In this document: positions 24,940 through 37,065 of the stretch, one piece after another
How the letters are laid out: the number at the start of each line of letters is the position of its first letter
How positions within the stretch are numbered: position 1 is the stretch's first letter
The notes under the pieces: generated by a model
The model's database searches: none
Told to the model about the DNA's origin: nothing
Seen by the model: only the letters and a program-made list of their open reading frames with translations
DNA from: Oryza sativa Japonica Group
Taxonomy: Eukaryota > Streptophyta > Magnoliopsida > Poales > Poaceae
Assembly (NCBI RefSeq): GCF_034140825.1
Contig: NC_089037.1
Span: 35,307,001-35,371,000, forward strand
Reading direction: 5' to 3'
DNA length: 64,000 nucleotides
Program-made: the position numbers and the translations under genes

Positions 24940-27900
24940 ATGTTGTTGGATCTCAATGTGGAGTCGCCGGAACGGTCCGGCACGTCGAGCTCCTCGGTGC
25001 TAAACTCCGGGGACGCCGGAGGCGGCGGTGGCGGTGGCGGTGGCGGAGGATTATTCCGGTTCGACCTCCTCGCGAGCAGCCCCGACGACGACGAGTGCTC
25101 CGGGGAGCAGCATCAGTTGCCGGCCGCCTCGGGGATCGTGACGCGTCAGCTCCTCCCGCCTCCGCCTCCCGCGGCGCCGTCGCCGGCGCCGGCGTGGCAG
25201 CCGCCGCGCCGCGCGGCGGAGGATGCCGCCCTCGCGCAGCGGCCGGTGGTCGCGAAGAAGACGCGGCGCGGGCCGAGGTCGCGGAGCTCGCAGTACAGGG
25301 GCGTCACCTTCTACAGGAGGACCGGCCGCTGGGAGTCGCACATATGGTAATTAATCAATCAACTAATCATCAACTGATTAATCCACATCCGTGTCTAGCT
25401 GATTACCGCCATTAATCCCTCGCTTTCTTCCTCCTAATCTCTGCAGGGATTGCGGGAAGCAAGTCTACCTAGGTGATGAGCAATTCAACTAATTATCAGT
25501 TTCATTAGTTGCTGTGAATTCGATTGCTGGCTATAGCTCTCTATCTTGTAGTATTGTGCTAACGCTGATGAAATTTATCATCAGGTGGTTTCGACACGGC
25601 GCACGCGGCAGCAAGGTGATGTATTAATTAAGCTCGATCGCGTGAATAGAATTAATTAACCTTGTTGGATTAACTGGTAATCATATTGATTCATCGAGGT
25701 TGATGTACTTGTTGCTAAATTTGCATCGATCGATCATGTTTACGCAGGGCTTACGATCGCGCTGCGATCAAGTTCCGGGGACTGGAGGCTGACATCAACT
25801 TCAACCTGAGCGACTACGAGGACGATCTGAAGCAGGTGATCTAGATATATGATTACATACTAATCGTAGTATGATACTCCATGCTAGCTAGCTAGCTCGT
25901 CTCGACCTTTCGATCTCATGTGAGTGAACTGAGCTGGGTTGCTGCAGATGAGGAACTGGACCAAGGAGGAGTTCGTGCACATACTCCGGCGACAGAGCAC
26001 GGGATTCGCGAGGGGGAGCTCCAAGTTCCGCGGCGTCACGCTGCACAAGTGCGGCCGCTGGGAGGCACGCATGGGCCAACTTCTTGGCAAGAAGTAAGCT
26101 TAATTAGCTAGCTAGCTAGTGATCCCCCTTCATCAATACTTCAATTTCACAACCGTATAATTAGGAGTGACAAACGAAAGTACAGATGTGAGATGTTCAG
26201 GTTAGGAATGATAATGAGTTTAAGCTAATTAATTGAGTCCATGGCCATGCTAGTGTGACACAAGTTGTTTCCGGTTGGGGCGTCTTAATATGATTCGGGT
26301 GAGAGGTCCACATCTCCAATTCTCAGTGCATCAATTCGCAGCCAATATTGGGGAAAACACATGTACTTTCTCAGCTGGAGAGACAGTATTGTCATCAAAG
26401 AGTCTAGCTAGCAGTTAGGCATGTACTACGCTTTTCTGATCTGAAGTGGTCTCAGAATTCAGAAATATCTTCTTGCAGGTACATATACCTTGGGCTCTTT
26501 GACACCGAAGTTGAAGCTGCAAGGTACTATTCCTTTGATGAAGTGACATGCATGACGAGTCATGAACTTCCTGGTTTCTCGCTCACTTTCGATTCATGTC
26601 TGGTTGAATTTGGTAGAGCATATGACAGGGCAGCTATTCGCTTCAATGGGAGGGAAGCTGTTACCAACTTCGAGCCTGCATCCTACAATGTGGATGCTTT
26701 ACCAGACGCCGGAAATGAGGGTACTACAATCAGTCTCACCATCGAATTTTCCGTTTCAGCCGAAGCACACCAAACACCATTTCTCATAGCCATCACTGTT
26801 TTTTTCTTTAGCAATTGTTGATGGCGATCTTGATTTGGATTTGCGGATTTCGCAACCTAATGCGCGTGACTCCAAAAGCGATGTCGCCACAACTGGCCTC
26901 CAGTTAACTTGTGATTCCCCTGAATCTTCAAATATTACAGTCCACCAGGTAATGCCGTAATGCTTATAGAAAGTAATAAATTCTCAATTCTGTTTTTAGT
27001 TTCAATTTTTTTTCCTGTTTTTATGATTTTCTCTGCAAGTATATATCTGTCGAAAAAAAGTGCATGCAAAAAAAAAAAAATGGTAGTAGAATGGAAACAA
27101 CTGTAGCTTTCTCTTATCCATGTAACCTCCTATAAAGATGGACTGTACTTCTTGTTTTTATCAGTACGTTGTCGATGATCCAAGTTCTGAAAGACCGGAT
27201 ATTATAACGTTTGTTTAACCTTTTGGCGTTGCTGTAGCCAATGGGCTCGTCTCCCCAATGGACTGTGCATCACCAAAGCACACCACTGCCCCCTCAGCAT
27301 CAACGTTTGTACCCATCTCATTGTCTTGGCTTCCTCCCGAACCTACAGGTATTATTATCAACACCCCTTGCTTACCAATTCTAATGGGTTTGTCAAATAA
27401 ATTATCGTTAACGAGCTTAGGATTCTATAACTGAATACTATGCTTTCTGCCTTAAGAACAGTCATCTAGCAAGTTCAAACATTACTTTTTACTACCTTTG
27501 TTAGTACTTCTACCTCGAGTACAGGTATTTATCTGCAGCTATTAGTTGTTAGATACCGTTTCCCTTGTGAATTCTGATGGGTAGATAAATACCTGAGTAT
27601 TTCGTCAGGTGGTTCTGTCAGCATGATTTTTTCTTTGAAAAAGCATTCCAGTATTACAGTTCTGATATAACTTCAAGTTAGTACACTGATCACCTGGCGC
27701 AGCTTTTAACCCTCAAGATGCTCTAGATTCAGATACTGTTTAAAAGCTTGCACGGCTCTGAGTGATCTACTATATCTTGCTTTTCCATCCTTTATATTGC
27801 TGGCTGCTGGCACACTGCACGCATGCATAACTAAGGTTAATGTAACGAACAACCAATCAATTGTGCCATCTGTTCCTTTTGAAATTTTTATTTAGTTAGA

Positions 27901-28251
27901 ATATGTACTGTTCCAACTGCAGGAGAAGCATTATAGCATTAAGAATCCTATGCTGTGATAGCATGAAAGATACAGTGCAATGTGAAAAAAAAAAAGCTCA
28001 TATAGATGATTGCTCTGTTGCAAATTGCAATGGAACTGCAGGAGAGGCCAATGGACAGAAGGCCTGAGCTGGGTCCCATGCCGTTCCCAACACAGGCTTG
28101 GCAAATGCAGGCCCCTTCTCACTTGCCATTGCTCCACGCTGCAGCATCATCAGGATTCTCTGCCGGCGCCGGCGCCGGCGTCGCCGCCGCCACCCGCCGG
28201 CAGCCGCCGTTCCCGGCGGATCACCCCTTCTACTTCCCGCCAACCGCCTGA
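24940..28251 (+). CDS. IDS1: APETALA2-type transcription factor with miR172 site (IDS1/AP2-2)
   Basis: Ten exons: 24940-25346, 25447-25472 (26 nt), 25585-25615 (31 nt), 25748-25835, 25948-26093, 26479-26523, 26617-26720, 26812-26948, 27238-27348, 28042-28251; 434 residues. The start [11 protein letters not shown] carries the DLNxxxP-type EAR repression motif. A basic stretch [10 protein letters not shown] (nuclear localisation) precedes AP2 domain 1 (about 118-175, [19 protein letters not shown]) and domain 2 (about 210-268, [18 protein letters not shown]). A second repressor-like motif DLDLDLRIS follows. Two AP2 domains plus a miR172 site in the last exon define the euAP2 lineage. Rice members control the spikelet-to-floret transition and inflorescence branching as nuclear repressors. 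I recall this gene as OsIDS1 (Os03g0818800), supported by the chalcone isomerase nearby; SNB and SHAT1 are paralogues to exclude. Confidence 0.93.
28139..28159 (+). promoter_or_regulatory. miR172 target site
   Basis: The 21 bases starting CTGCAGCATCATCAGG and ending ATTCT equal the canonical miR172-complementary site of AP2-type mRNAs. It lies in the coding part of the last exon, spelling A-A-S-S-G-F. Family knowledge: miR172 represses these mRNAs by cleavage and translational inhibition. Confidence 0.95.
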
Positions 28252-28549
28252 CAGACCATCGCGGTTCACGTGTTTGCACGGCGTTCGACTTCGGATCGAT
28301 CGCCTTGCCGGTGAAACACCATTAACTGTTCTTGCAAATTTATATACAGTATTAAGGCAGTGAGGTAGTACTAGCCAGGTGCATTGACACCCACAGCTCA
28401 TTGATCTCTCTGTCTTCTCCGTGTTAATACTGCTGCTACTGTACGTATCGTGCCATGAATATAATTAATGAATTCATCATGGGCATGGAGCTTGACAAGT
28501 TGTGCTCATTCATGTGTGACTGACATGTTTGGCCGGGTGAAACCGAGTA

Positions 28550-29018
28550 CTCCGTCGGTCCCAGAATATAATAAATTTTAGAATTAGACACGGTTATTAA
28601 GAAAATAGATAAAAGTAAGTGGTGGAGGGTTATGATTGGATGGGTAGTGGAGGTAGGTGAGAAAAGTGAATGGTTGAGGGTCGTGATTGGATGGGAATAT
28701 AATGTTGGTAGAGAAATTATTATATTTCAGGACAAATTTTAAGAGCTAAAAGTTACTCTCTTTGTCCCATAATATAAGGGATTTTGAGTTTTTGTTTGCA
28801 ACGTTTGACTACTTGTCTTATTCAAATTTTTTTGAAATTATTATTTATTTTATTTGTGACTTACTTTATTATCTATAGTACTTTAAGCATAAATTTTTGT
28901 TTTATATATTTATAAAAAAATTGAATAAGATGAGTGGTCAAATATTACAAATAAAAATTTAAAATCTCTTATATTATAGGACGGAGGGAGTAGTTGTTAT
29001 ATTTTGGGACGGATGGAG
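28550..29018. mobile_element. Stowaway-type MITE carrying an inserted Stowaway
   Basis: Outer ends CTCCGTCGGTCCCAGAATAT and ATATTTTGGGACGGATGGAG are inverted with TA on both sides. A second element (28756-28990) lies inside it near the right end. The outer family is the same as 44016-44241: both carry GGTGGAGGGTTATGATTGG-like sequence or its complement. Confidence 0.8.
28756..28990. mobile_element. Inner Stowaway MITE
   Basis: Ends CTCTCTTTGTCCCATAATAT and ATATTATAGGACGGAGGGAG, TA at both sides (28754-28755, 28991-28992). AT-rich interior with inverted TTTGACTACTTG / inverted partner ATGAGTGGTCAAA. Confidence 0.8.
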
Positions 29019-29459
29019 TACTCTCCAGCTACCAGCTGACGGAGATTGTTTGGTTTAGGGGAGAAAGGAGAAAGAACTCTGATTGATGGGGCTGTGAAAC
29101 GCAGCGCTACTGTCAGAGTTAAGTCAGCACAGTGCAGTGAAAGCTCTTCGGGTATCATCGTCGTCTTGCGCAGCTAGCACTAGGAGCCTAGGACAGCGCT
29201 GTTGCATCGTCGCCGCTGGCAATGGCCTATACTCGGCCTACTAGACGCCTACTGACTGGTAGTGTAGCACACGGTGCGTTCTCCGCAACTCCCTCATTTT
29301 TTAATGAACATGTTTTCGTGCGTTTTCTAATATATTCTCCCCCTTTTTTAATGTTTTTAAGTTTCTTAAAAAAGAAATCAAATAAATCTGTTTTTCAAGT
29401 TTAATCATATTTCTTGTACTGCGGTGGTAAAAGAGCAAAAGTTAAATGAGATCTCAAAA

Positions 29460-29690
29460 CGGAGCATAAGCATGTGTTATTTGGATACCTTTCCTAACTT
29501 CACTCACTCGTCTTTTGAGCATACGTTTTCCAAATTATTAAATATTTTTCTATAAAAAATTATATATATATTTTAAAATAATCGTATTAATTTATTTTTT
29601 AAGTTTTTTAAAATTAATATTTAATTAATCGTGTGCTAATAAGGTATGTGGAAAATAATCAGTTCCCAGCAAAAAAAAAAACGAACACAA
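29460..29690. mobile_element. MITE remnant, same family as 508-751
   Basis: Shares the order CATACGTTTTCCAAATTATT ... TTAATTAATCGTGTGCTAATAA with the element at the window start. Ends are not well preserved, so limits are approximate. Confidence 0.45.
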
Positions 29691-30201
29691 CTTAAGGTGT
29701 GTTCTATGTTAGAAATTTTCTCTCTTATTTTTATTTTTAAAAAGAAAATCTTTTATAAAAAAAAGTACTTGTAAAAATTATATTTATCCATTCTCTTATT
29801 TTTATGACTAATATTTAATTAAACATGCGTTAATAAAACCATCCCAGGCATGCTGCTCTCGCTCGCCGCTGCTTTTATCGGCCAATGACTGGGGAGAGAA
29901 CCACAGTACTGCGGCCAGCCGGCGTCGACGTCGGCGCCCTCCTCCCCGGCCGGCTTTCTCTTCGGCATATGCTCCGGCCTCCGGCTACGCGTGCATGCAT
30001 GCATGGGATTCCCGCACTACTCCTACTCGGTCCCGACTTCCGAGGCGCGCGACAATGGCGAGGGCTAGTAGCTGGGCGTCCAGTCCAACGGCGAGCTCAG
30101 CTGCAGGAGACGTGTACCACTCTGCTGGCAAATCCACCTCTTTTGGTGATCCGTGCATATGCTACTACTACCACTACATTACTCTGCTAGTACTTCTACC
30201 A
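29691..30201. other. Gene-free segment
   Basis: AT-rich MITE-like debris up to ~29850, then ordinary sequence with only short unconvincing open frames. No gene recognised. Confidence 0.5.
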
Positions 30202-30536
30202 GGGGTGTTTTTTGACGCAGGAGTGTAAAGCTTTATCGTGTCACATAAGATGTCATATAAGAGTATTTGGGTATTAATAAAAAAATAATTATAGAATCCG
30301 TCGGTAAACCGAGACGAATTTATTAAGCCTAATTAATATATCATTAGTAAATATTTACTGTATCACCACATTGTCAAATCTTGGAGCAATTAGGCTTAAA
30401 AGATTTATCTCGCAAATTAGTCGTAATTTGTATAATTAGTTATTTTTTTAACCTATATTTAATACTTTAGGTGTTTAATAATTCAAACGTTTGATATGAT
30501 ATGATGAAAAATTTTAGGTGGTATTTAAACAGGGCC
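30202..30536. mobile_element. Tourist-type MITE (degraded left end)
   Basis: The right end reads TTTAAACAGGGCC. Internal GAGACGAATTTATTAAGCCT and its inverted partner AGGCTTAAAAGATTTATCTC mark the same family as 22842-23175. The left boundary is uncertain. Confidence 0.6.
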
Positions 30537-31209
30537 GAACTCCATATGCTTGTTTGGAGTGGCAAGTGACTGACAGTGTGAGTGACACAGACTGATGACA
30601 GAGTGAGAGAGTGACAGACGGTGGTGGTGTCCATATGGCTGATGGCTCACCGGCCGGCAACCTTTTCCGCGGCTGTCTGTCCGGGTCGATCCCCTGCCTT
30701 GCCGCTGGATGGGTGTGGTGGGTAAAGGTGGCTCTCACGGCCGCTGTTCCAACTGCAGTCGATCGACGGCCGGCCGGGGCCCTCCCGCCGCTAGCAGCAG
30801 CATATGCCCAAGCAGCATTTGACCATGACCACCATGCAATCATACCTCGATCGATCCGGTGCCTTTTCATCGACGACGACGACGACGACTTTTGTGTTTT
30901 TTCGCTGCAACGAATGTTTCATCGGATGGGCAGGGGAATCAGATGCTGTGCTGGGATGCTTGCTTTGTTGCTCAGCAGTGCTGTCTCTCCATGCTGATCC
31001 CGGCCTCTGGATTCACTCCCAATATACCCCCAAAATCTCGAACCCTAGCATGTCAAAGTAATTTTAAGGAGAGAAAAAAACCCCACAATATCCTTATTTA
31101 ATGTAAATATTGTATGCTAGTATTAGTTGGTACGTAAGGGATATTGAAGTAATAAATTTTCTCGACTTACGAAGGTAAGAGTTAGTTTATTTTCGGATGG
31201 ATAGAGTGA

Positions 31210-31549
31210 GGGCCTGTTTAGTTCCCAAACAAAATTTTTCACGCTGTCACATCGAATGTTTGGACACATGTATAGAGTATTAAATGTAGACAAAAAAAAC
31301 CAATTACACAATTCACCAGGAAATTGCGAGACAAATCTTTTAAGCCTAATTGTGTCATGATTTGATAGTATGGTGCTATAGTAAACATTTGCTAATGACG
31401 GATTAATTATACCTAATAAATTCGTCTCGCAATTTTCTGGCGGAATCTGTAATTTGTTTTGTTATTAGATTACGTTTAATATTTTAAATGTACATCCGTA
31501 TATCCGATGTGACATGCAACGGTAATTTTTTTTCCAACTAAACGAGCCC
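31210..31549. mobile_element. Tourist-type MITE
   Basis: Ends GGGCCTGTTTAGTTCCC and CTAAACGAGCCC with TGA on both sides (31207-31209, 31550-31552). Interior shares the GAGACAAATCTTTTAAGCCT block of its relatives. Confidence 0.8.
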
Positions 31550-31552
31550 TGA

Positions 31553-32590
31553 CTTTCTCCTTTTGACCCCCTTAATTGTACTCCTAATCCAACGATTTCC
31601 ATGCATGACTATACAGCCTATACTATACTGTAGCTGTTGATTTGTGGTGGAAGTGGTACACTGGTACTGTACCATTTTGGTCGTTGGCCGGCATGACATC
31701 CAGTGCTGTAGCACGAGTACTAGTAGCGTTAGCTATTGGAGGAGTAGTACTGTACCATTTTGCTCATTGCTGGTCCTACTACTCGTACCAGCAGCAACAC
31801 AACAGGTGACAGTTCGTTTCAGTGCAGATATTATTGCCATGGATCGATTGGAGTTGGAGAAGGGAGATGAGTAGTAGTACGTGGAGCCACCTTATTCATT
31901 CCGAGGACGACATGTGCATGTAGGAGTAAAACTCAAGACAAACGTGCTAGATCGATGGATCGATCGATGTGTGCTCGATGATCACCTCTCCTAGGATCGG
32001 AGGACCATACTCCATGCCTAGCTGACCATGCATCTAGCTACTCCTATGCTAGTTCTGGTTTGGCGATTCGTCCCGTGCACTGTACCATCATAGTGCCAAT
32101 TTGCACATGTAGTAATTCTATACCAGGACACATACTTTATACTAGTACCATGCTGCTAGGTAGTACTGTAGTAGTACTAGTAGTAGTACTACTAGTAGTG
32201 AGAATTCTTATATGTGCAGCGTCAATGGAAAGGATTTTATCCGGGGAATAACTAGCTGATCAATAGCATCAACAACTCGAGCGACCATCGCGGCAAGAGG
32301 GAAAACATATGTTGAGGTGAGACCGTGAGAGTGAGACCAGTAGCTTTGATCTGGTTTTGGGCACAGTGAGAGAGGCAAGAAGAGTGGAGGCCGTGGCCCG
32401 TGGCCCACGCGAGCACAGTACCAGTCAAACTCGGCTTTTGAGACCAAGCCCACCGCCAGTAAAAAATTTGCCCATGAACATACCCGGCCCGTCCCATGGC
32501 ACTGGCTCCGATCCGGATCACCTCCTATCCGGTGTGCCGCAATGACGGCGGCAGCGGTTGTGGTTAGGAGAAAGCTACGCATTGGACGTT
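31553..32590. other. Gene-free segment with local repeats
   Basis: Contains two copies of GTACTGTACCATTTTG (near 31663 and 31748) and runs of AGTAGTACTAGTAGTAGTAC near 32160-32200. No gene recognised. Confidence 0.5.
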
Positions 32591-32965
32591 TCCGGACGAT
32601 GTTTCACTGTATGTTGAATGAATATTGTAATGTTTCAACATAAAATCTCCAGACGATGTTTCACAGTATGTTGAATGAATATTGCAATGTTTCACCGCTC
32701 GGAAAAAATGTTTCAACAAAAATTGTTTCTCGATGTTTCATCTTTCATTGAATGTTTCACCGCTCGAAAAAAAATGTTTCACCACTTTATCGAAGATGTT
32801 TCAATCGAATGCAACACTCGATAATGTTGTCTGCAACAAAAAAAACCAATATATGCAACATCCGAAGAAACTAAATGCAACATCCATTACCGATTTAAGA
32901 AACATCCAGAAAAAACGGATTGCAACATTAGGAACACACTATGTGCAACAAAAAAACATGTAGTG
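32590..32965. repeat. TGTTTCA / GCAACA-rich repeat block
   Basis: A ~58-bp unit (GACGATGTTTCACTGTATGT ... ATGTTTCAAC) occurs twice at 32593-32710. It is followed by many dispersed ATGTTTCA and then ATGCAACA words. This pattern occurs inside rice MULE/Pack-MULE elements, but no terminal inverted repeats could be fixed here. GC-rich low-complexity sequence follows to ~33410. Confidence 0.6.
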
Positions 32966-33621
32966 TGCAGCCTCCTCACCTTCGTCGCCGAGCTCAGAAC
33001 CCTCTCAGGTGATGGCGTCTCAAGCATTTCCGTCGTGCTGCCCCGTTGCTGCCAACGTGGGTGCCGGCGCTCACCGCATCCCGCCGCCGGAACTGCTGCA
33101 CCGGCCACCGCTCGAGCGCATGGTAGTCCTCGCTGGCGACGAGCACCACCCCACGCTTCCTCTTCCATCCGTCATCAGGGAGAAGGTGAAGAACAGCGGC
33201 GCGCGGTCGTCGCTGTTTGACGCCGCCCGGCGCCTCCATTACCAGTGCCGCCCGGAACACGGCCACCGCGCCTGCCACACGACGCCGCTAACGAACGTCG
33301 CCGGCGGCGCCAGAATCCGGCCATCCGCGACGGCAGCCCCGCCGTCTGCGGCGGCGGTGGCGGCACCGGCTGATGACACCGCGGCCGCATGTGCAGCGTG
33401 GAGACGCTGAGAAGAAGTTAAACGAGAGGTTGGGGATGAGAAGGAAGAGGATAAGATGGGGGAAAGGTGGGCCCCATCGACCGTCCGGAGTTTGTCTCGT
33501 ATCGGACGCTCGATACGAAGCGTTTTCGTTGTGGTTGTGGCCTAAAATGCTTTGCCTTGCTTCGTGTGCTTTCGACTTCCGAGATGCCAACGAATAGCCT
33601 TGTCTTTTCCTTTACCTTATA

Positions 33622-33918
33622 CTCCCTCCGTCCTACTTCCTCCGTTTCACAATGTAAGATTTTTTAGCATTACCCATAATCATATAGATGTTAATGAATC
33701 TAAACGCATATATGTGTTTAGATTCATTAACATCTACATGAATATGGGTAATGCTAGAAAGTCTTACATTGTGAAACGGAGAGAGTAGAATATAACACCC
33801 TAAAACCGGATGGGACGTATCATATTACTACGAATATGGATAGGGGACATGTCTAGCTTTGTAGTATTAGGATATATCCCATCTGGTTCTAGATTGCTAT
33901 ATTTTGGGACGGAGGGAG
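33622..33918. mobile_element. Stowaway MITE carrying an inserted Stowaway
   Basis: The outer left end CTCCCTCCGTCC is cut after 12 bases by the inner element. The outer sequence resumes at 33788 (GAATATAACACCC) and ends TATTTTGGGACGGAGGGAG, with TA at both outer sides. Confidence 0.8.
33636..33785. mobile_element. Inner Stowaway MITE
   Basis: Long near-perfect palindrome: CTTCCTCCGTTTCACAATGT at left, ACATTGTGAAACGGAGAGAG at right, TA on both sides. Same family as 54652-54803. Confidence 0.85.
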
Positions 33919-33924
33919 TACTTA

Positions 33925-35785
33925 GGCCCTGTTTAGTTCCAAAAACTTTTTCCTAAAAACATCATATCGAATCTTTAGACACATGCATGGAGTATTAAAT
34001 ATAGATAAATTAAAAAAACTAATTGCATAGTTGTTGACAGAAAACACGAGGCCTGGGAGATCTGCTTAACTCCAGTGCAGGTCCAAAGCTCGCCTTCGAA
34101 TGTATGAGCGTGCCAGTTGATTTGATCCTATAATCAACAAGAAATAGAGACAAAGAATTCGTGGTTAAATCTATAAATGATAGCCGATCGGCTGGGTGCC
34201 GATGACATATCATTTATCTTTGAGCCGATGTCATATATGAATCGATCGGCGGTTATAAATAGATAGTAAGGAACTAAATCTATTCGATCGGCTGTAGATA
34301 TTAACGATATATAGTTCTTATATTAATATATACTTAAATCAAGTGATTGGGATAGATCGGTCATCATGCCGAGACAGTATAAATCACTTAGATCGAAATA
34401 TATATTAATAACAAGATTATATATGTTTATAGCATAGCCGATCAGATAGATCTAGCATGTATCGGCTAATACTCCGATACTACTTTATATAAAGATATCA
34501 AAACAAATATCATATACCAAACAAAAGCTTAATATACTTAAATGCAATAAGATCCTGACATAAAGGGCGGATTTAACATGTCATTGAAGCATATAGATCG
34601 AATATGGTTAAATCAAATAAGATCGGCTGAAACTCCGATACTACCCTAATCGGCAACCAGAGGACAGGCTAGAGATTGATATTCTAAGCACGACTTAATA
34701 GATCAAACTCAACTGATGCAGCATTAAGTATGAAAAGAAGAACAATATCTAGACAATCAAACCGCTGGGTGTTTCATAAAGTGGTAGATATCTTATATAA
34801 TCTAGGACAATGTCGCTATTTAACCTAATTGGTTGCCTTCTATTAACAGATGTTAGCCGATTGTAGGTTAGATGACGATATTACCAAAGATTATGTAGGA
34901 TATATGATAACTTGACGAATTATATAGACAAGATTAGAGTGTTATAAAGATGGAAGCACTAATCTCGAGAACGCAAGTCGTCATAACAAGTATTACCTCT
35001 TGTTGAAGATCGAAACCGATGCAGCTCAACCCGAAAGCAAGAACTCGTCGAAACAAAACTAAAGCAAAAATGTGGCGATGCACCGAAATTATATTGAACG
35101 TGTGTGTTCTAAAATTACATAGGGCTCGGGGTCTATTTATACTCGAGAATTACAAGATATGTCCATACCGGACACGACCACTATCTCTAAAAAACTCTAA
35201 GATACCATAAGTCTTTGCGGCAGACTTTTGCCCAAACATATCTCTAAGGAAGTTATATAAAACATCCAAATTAATAGATACAATTGCCTTCTCAGGACTT
35301 TATCCATGTGCGGCAATCATCTTGAAGCACCTCAATTCAACCCAATGTCATACATCAAATTATACTGTCAGAATCGGCCGCATCGGCTCACCTAGTCCGA
35401 CTCAGACCCAGCCGATTCTAATCGTAGCCAATCTGGACTTCAGCCGATTCTTGCTCTGTTCTCGGATCAATCTCCGCCTTCGACTCCACCTTGATCTAAT
35501 CTCCTTTTCCGATGCTGATATTACCAAATTTGGTCGTTAACAGTAGTTAGAGGAGAAATCGCGAGACGAATATTTTGAGCCTAATTAGTCCATAATTAGC
35601 CATAAGTGCTATAGTAACCCATATGTGCTAATGACGGATTAATTAGGCTCAAAAGATTCGTCTCGTGGTTTCCAGACAAGTTATGAAATTAGTTTTTTCT
35701 TTCGTGTACGAAAACTCCTTTCGACATCCGGTCAAACGTCCGACGTGACACCCAAAAATTTCCTTTTCACGAACTAAACAGACCC
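33925..35785. mobile_element. Tourist-type MITE split by a solo LTR
   Basis: Left part 33925-34031 starts GGCCCTGTTTAGTTCC. Right part 35548-35785 carries CGCGAGACGAATATTTTGAG and ends GAACTAAACAGACCC. TTA lies at both outer sides (33922-33924, 35786-35788). The LTR lies between the halves. Confidence 0.8.
34032..35542. mobile_element. Solo LTR (retrotransposon fossil)
   Basis: The ~1.5-kb sequence starts TGTTGAC and ends GTTAACA, the TG...CA form of LTRs. It is flanked by five-base near-duplicates (ATAGT/GTAGT) and lies in a MITE whose halves rejoin cleanly. It has no coding region or internal domain and no second copy in the window. Family not identified; probably Gypsy-type from size. Fossil left by recombination between LTRs. 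Confidence 0.6.
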
Positions 35786-35788
35786 TTA

Positions 35789-37065
35789 TTAGCTAAATTT
35801 TAATTTTTTTAGTCCTAAATTTAAATTTAAGTTGATTTTAAAGTTTTTTTTTATTGTAGTTTATTTTTAACCTTTGCTTTTAGTATATTGGAGGAAAAAA
35901 CGAAATAGCATATTTAAAAATAAAAAATAAAATTCTTACATACATGTTCTAACAATCTAATGGTTCTTGTCCGCTAATGGTTGTCGTGCCGGTTCTTGTT
36001 TGTGGTCAGATACGAGGTTCTGGATGAAGCTAGGTGGAAACCCCAAAATTTTAGAGATTAAAAGGTTTGAGTATTAACCGTGATATGCATATGAGAACAA
36101 AGGAAACATATAAGATTTTTTAAATAATTTGAATCCAGTAGAAAAAAATCCCTATGATTTACTTTGAAACAAAGGATCGAGACACTATAATTCCTTTAAA
36201 AATTATATGGAATTATATGTTTCATAGAAATTTTGAACGATTCCTATTGTCAGCTAAAACGCTAAAATTTTTTCCTTCGTGTATAGCTTTTTCTTCTAAA
36301 AATCTTGTGTTTTTTCTATGCTCCAACCAACTGTTTCATGTGAGATTTTCATTTCCGTACGTGTTTTCAAAAATCCCGCTGCCCAAACTTAGCATTAGCT
36401 AGAAAATGTAATCCTGGAAAAGCAAACTATCAAGAGGGAGCAAGTTATCAGTGCAGTGAGTTAGTGTACGATCCATCTCTAAGAATATATGAGCAAAATA
36501 ACATCTTGGATCAAATTCATCAAACCAAATCTGAGTCGATATCTTGGGAAACAGGGTGCTGGATGAAGAAATTCGCAGCTTGACACTTTCGTTCTTCTTC
36601 TGAAGGAGCTGTTTTTTCACTGGACAAATGTGTTGAAGTCTGCACGAGACAGGAAAACAAAACCAGAAGAGTACCATTCGACGAGAGGAAAGGTACATCT
36701 TGTTTGGCCTTCGGTTGTGCGTATAAAACAAATCTAACCCATGTCATGAACAACTTTTCGGAAAGATAACGCTCGGGGGACCTTGAAGATGAAGCTGACC
36801 CCCCTAGTGGCCTAGTATTTTTTCTTTAACAAGTGAAGGACAAAAGATAGCATCTTCTAAGAAAGAGATAATATAGAGCAATTTGATTTGAACTCAAAGG
36901 AGTGCATCTCATAATTAAGAGATTAAATAGATCAATTTGATTGTTTGACGACAAAGAGAACATTGCTTTGGACCGGAAGGAGAGCACCCCCATAATGATA
37001 AAACACTAAAACAGGGAAATGCGTGTACAGTCTCATCTTTTTTTTAAAAAAAATATAAATACATA
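35789..37065. other. Gene-free AT-rich segment
   Basis: No gene or clear repeat recognised. Contains MITE-like debris around 36120-36400 (CAAAGG/CCTTTG-type words) and short open frames only. Confidence 0.5.

Noticed and set aside
30611-30997. 128-codon frame near 30.6 kb
   Set aside because: Contains a GAC-repeat-derived Asp run and no recognisable domain; probably chance.
33009-33410. 133-codon frame in GC-rich sequence
   Set aside because: No domain and no splice or promoter context; it follows a repeat block.
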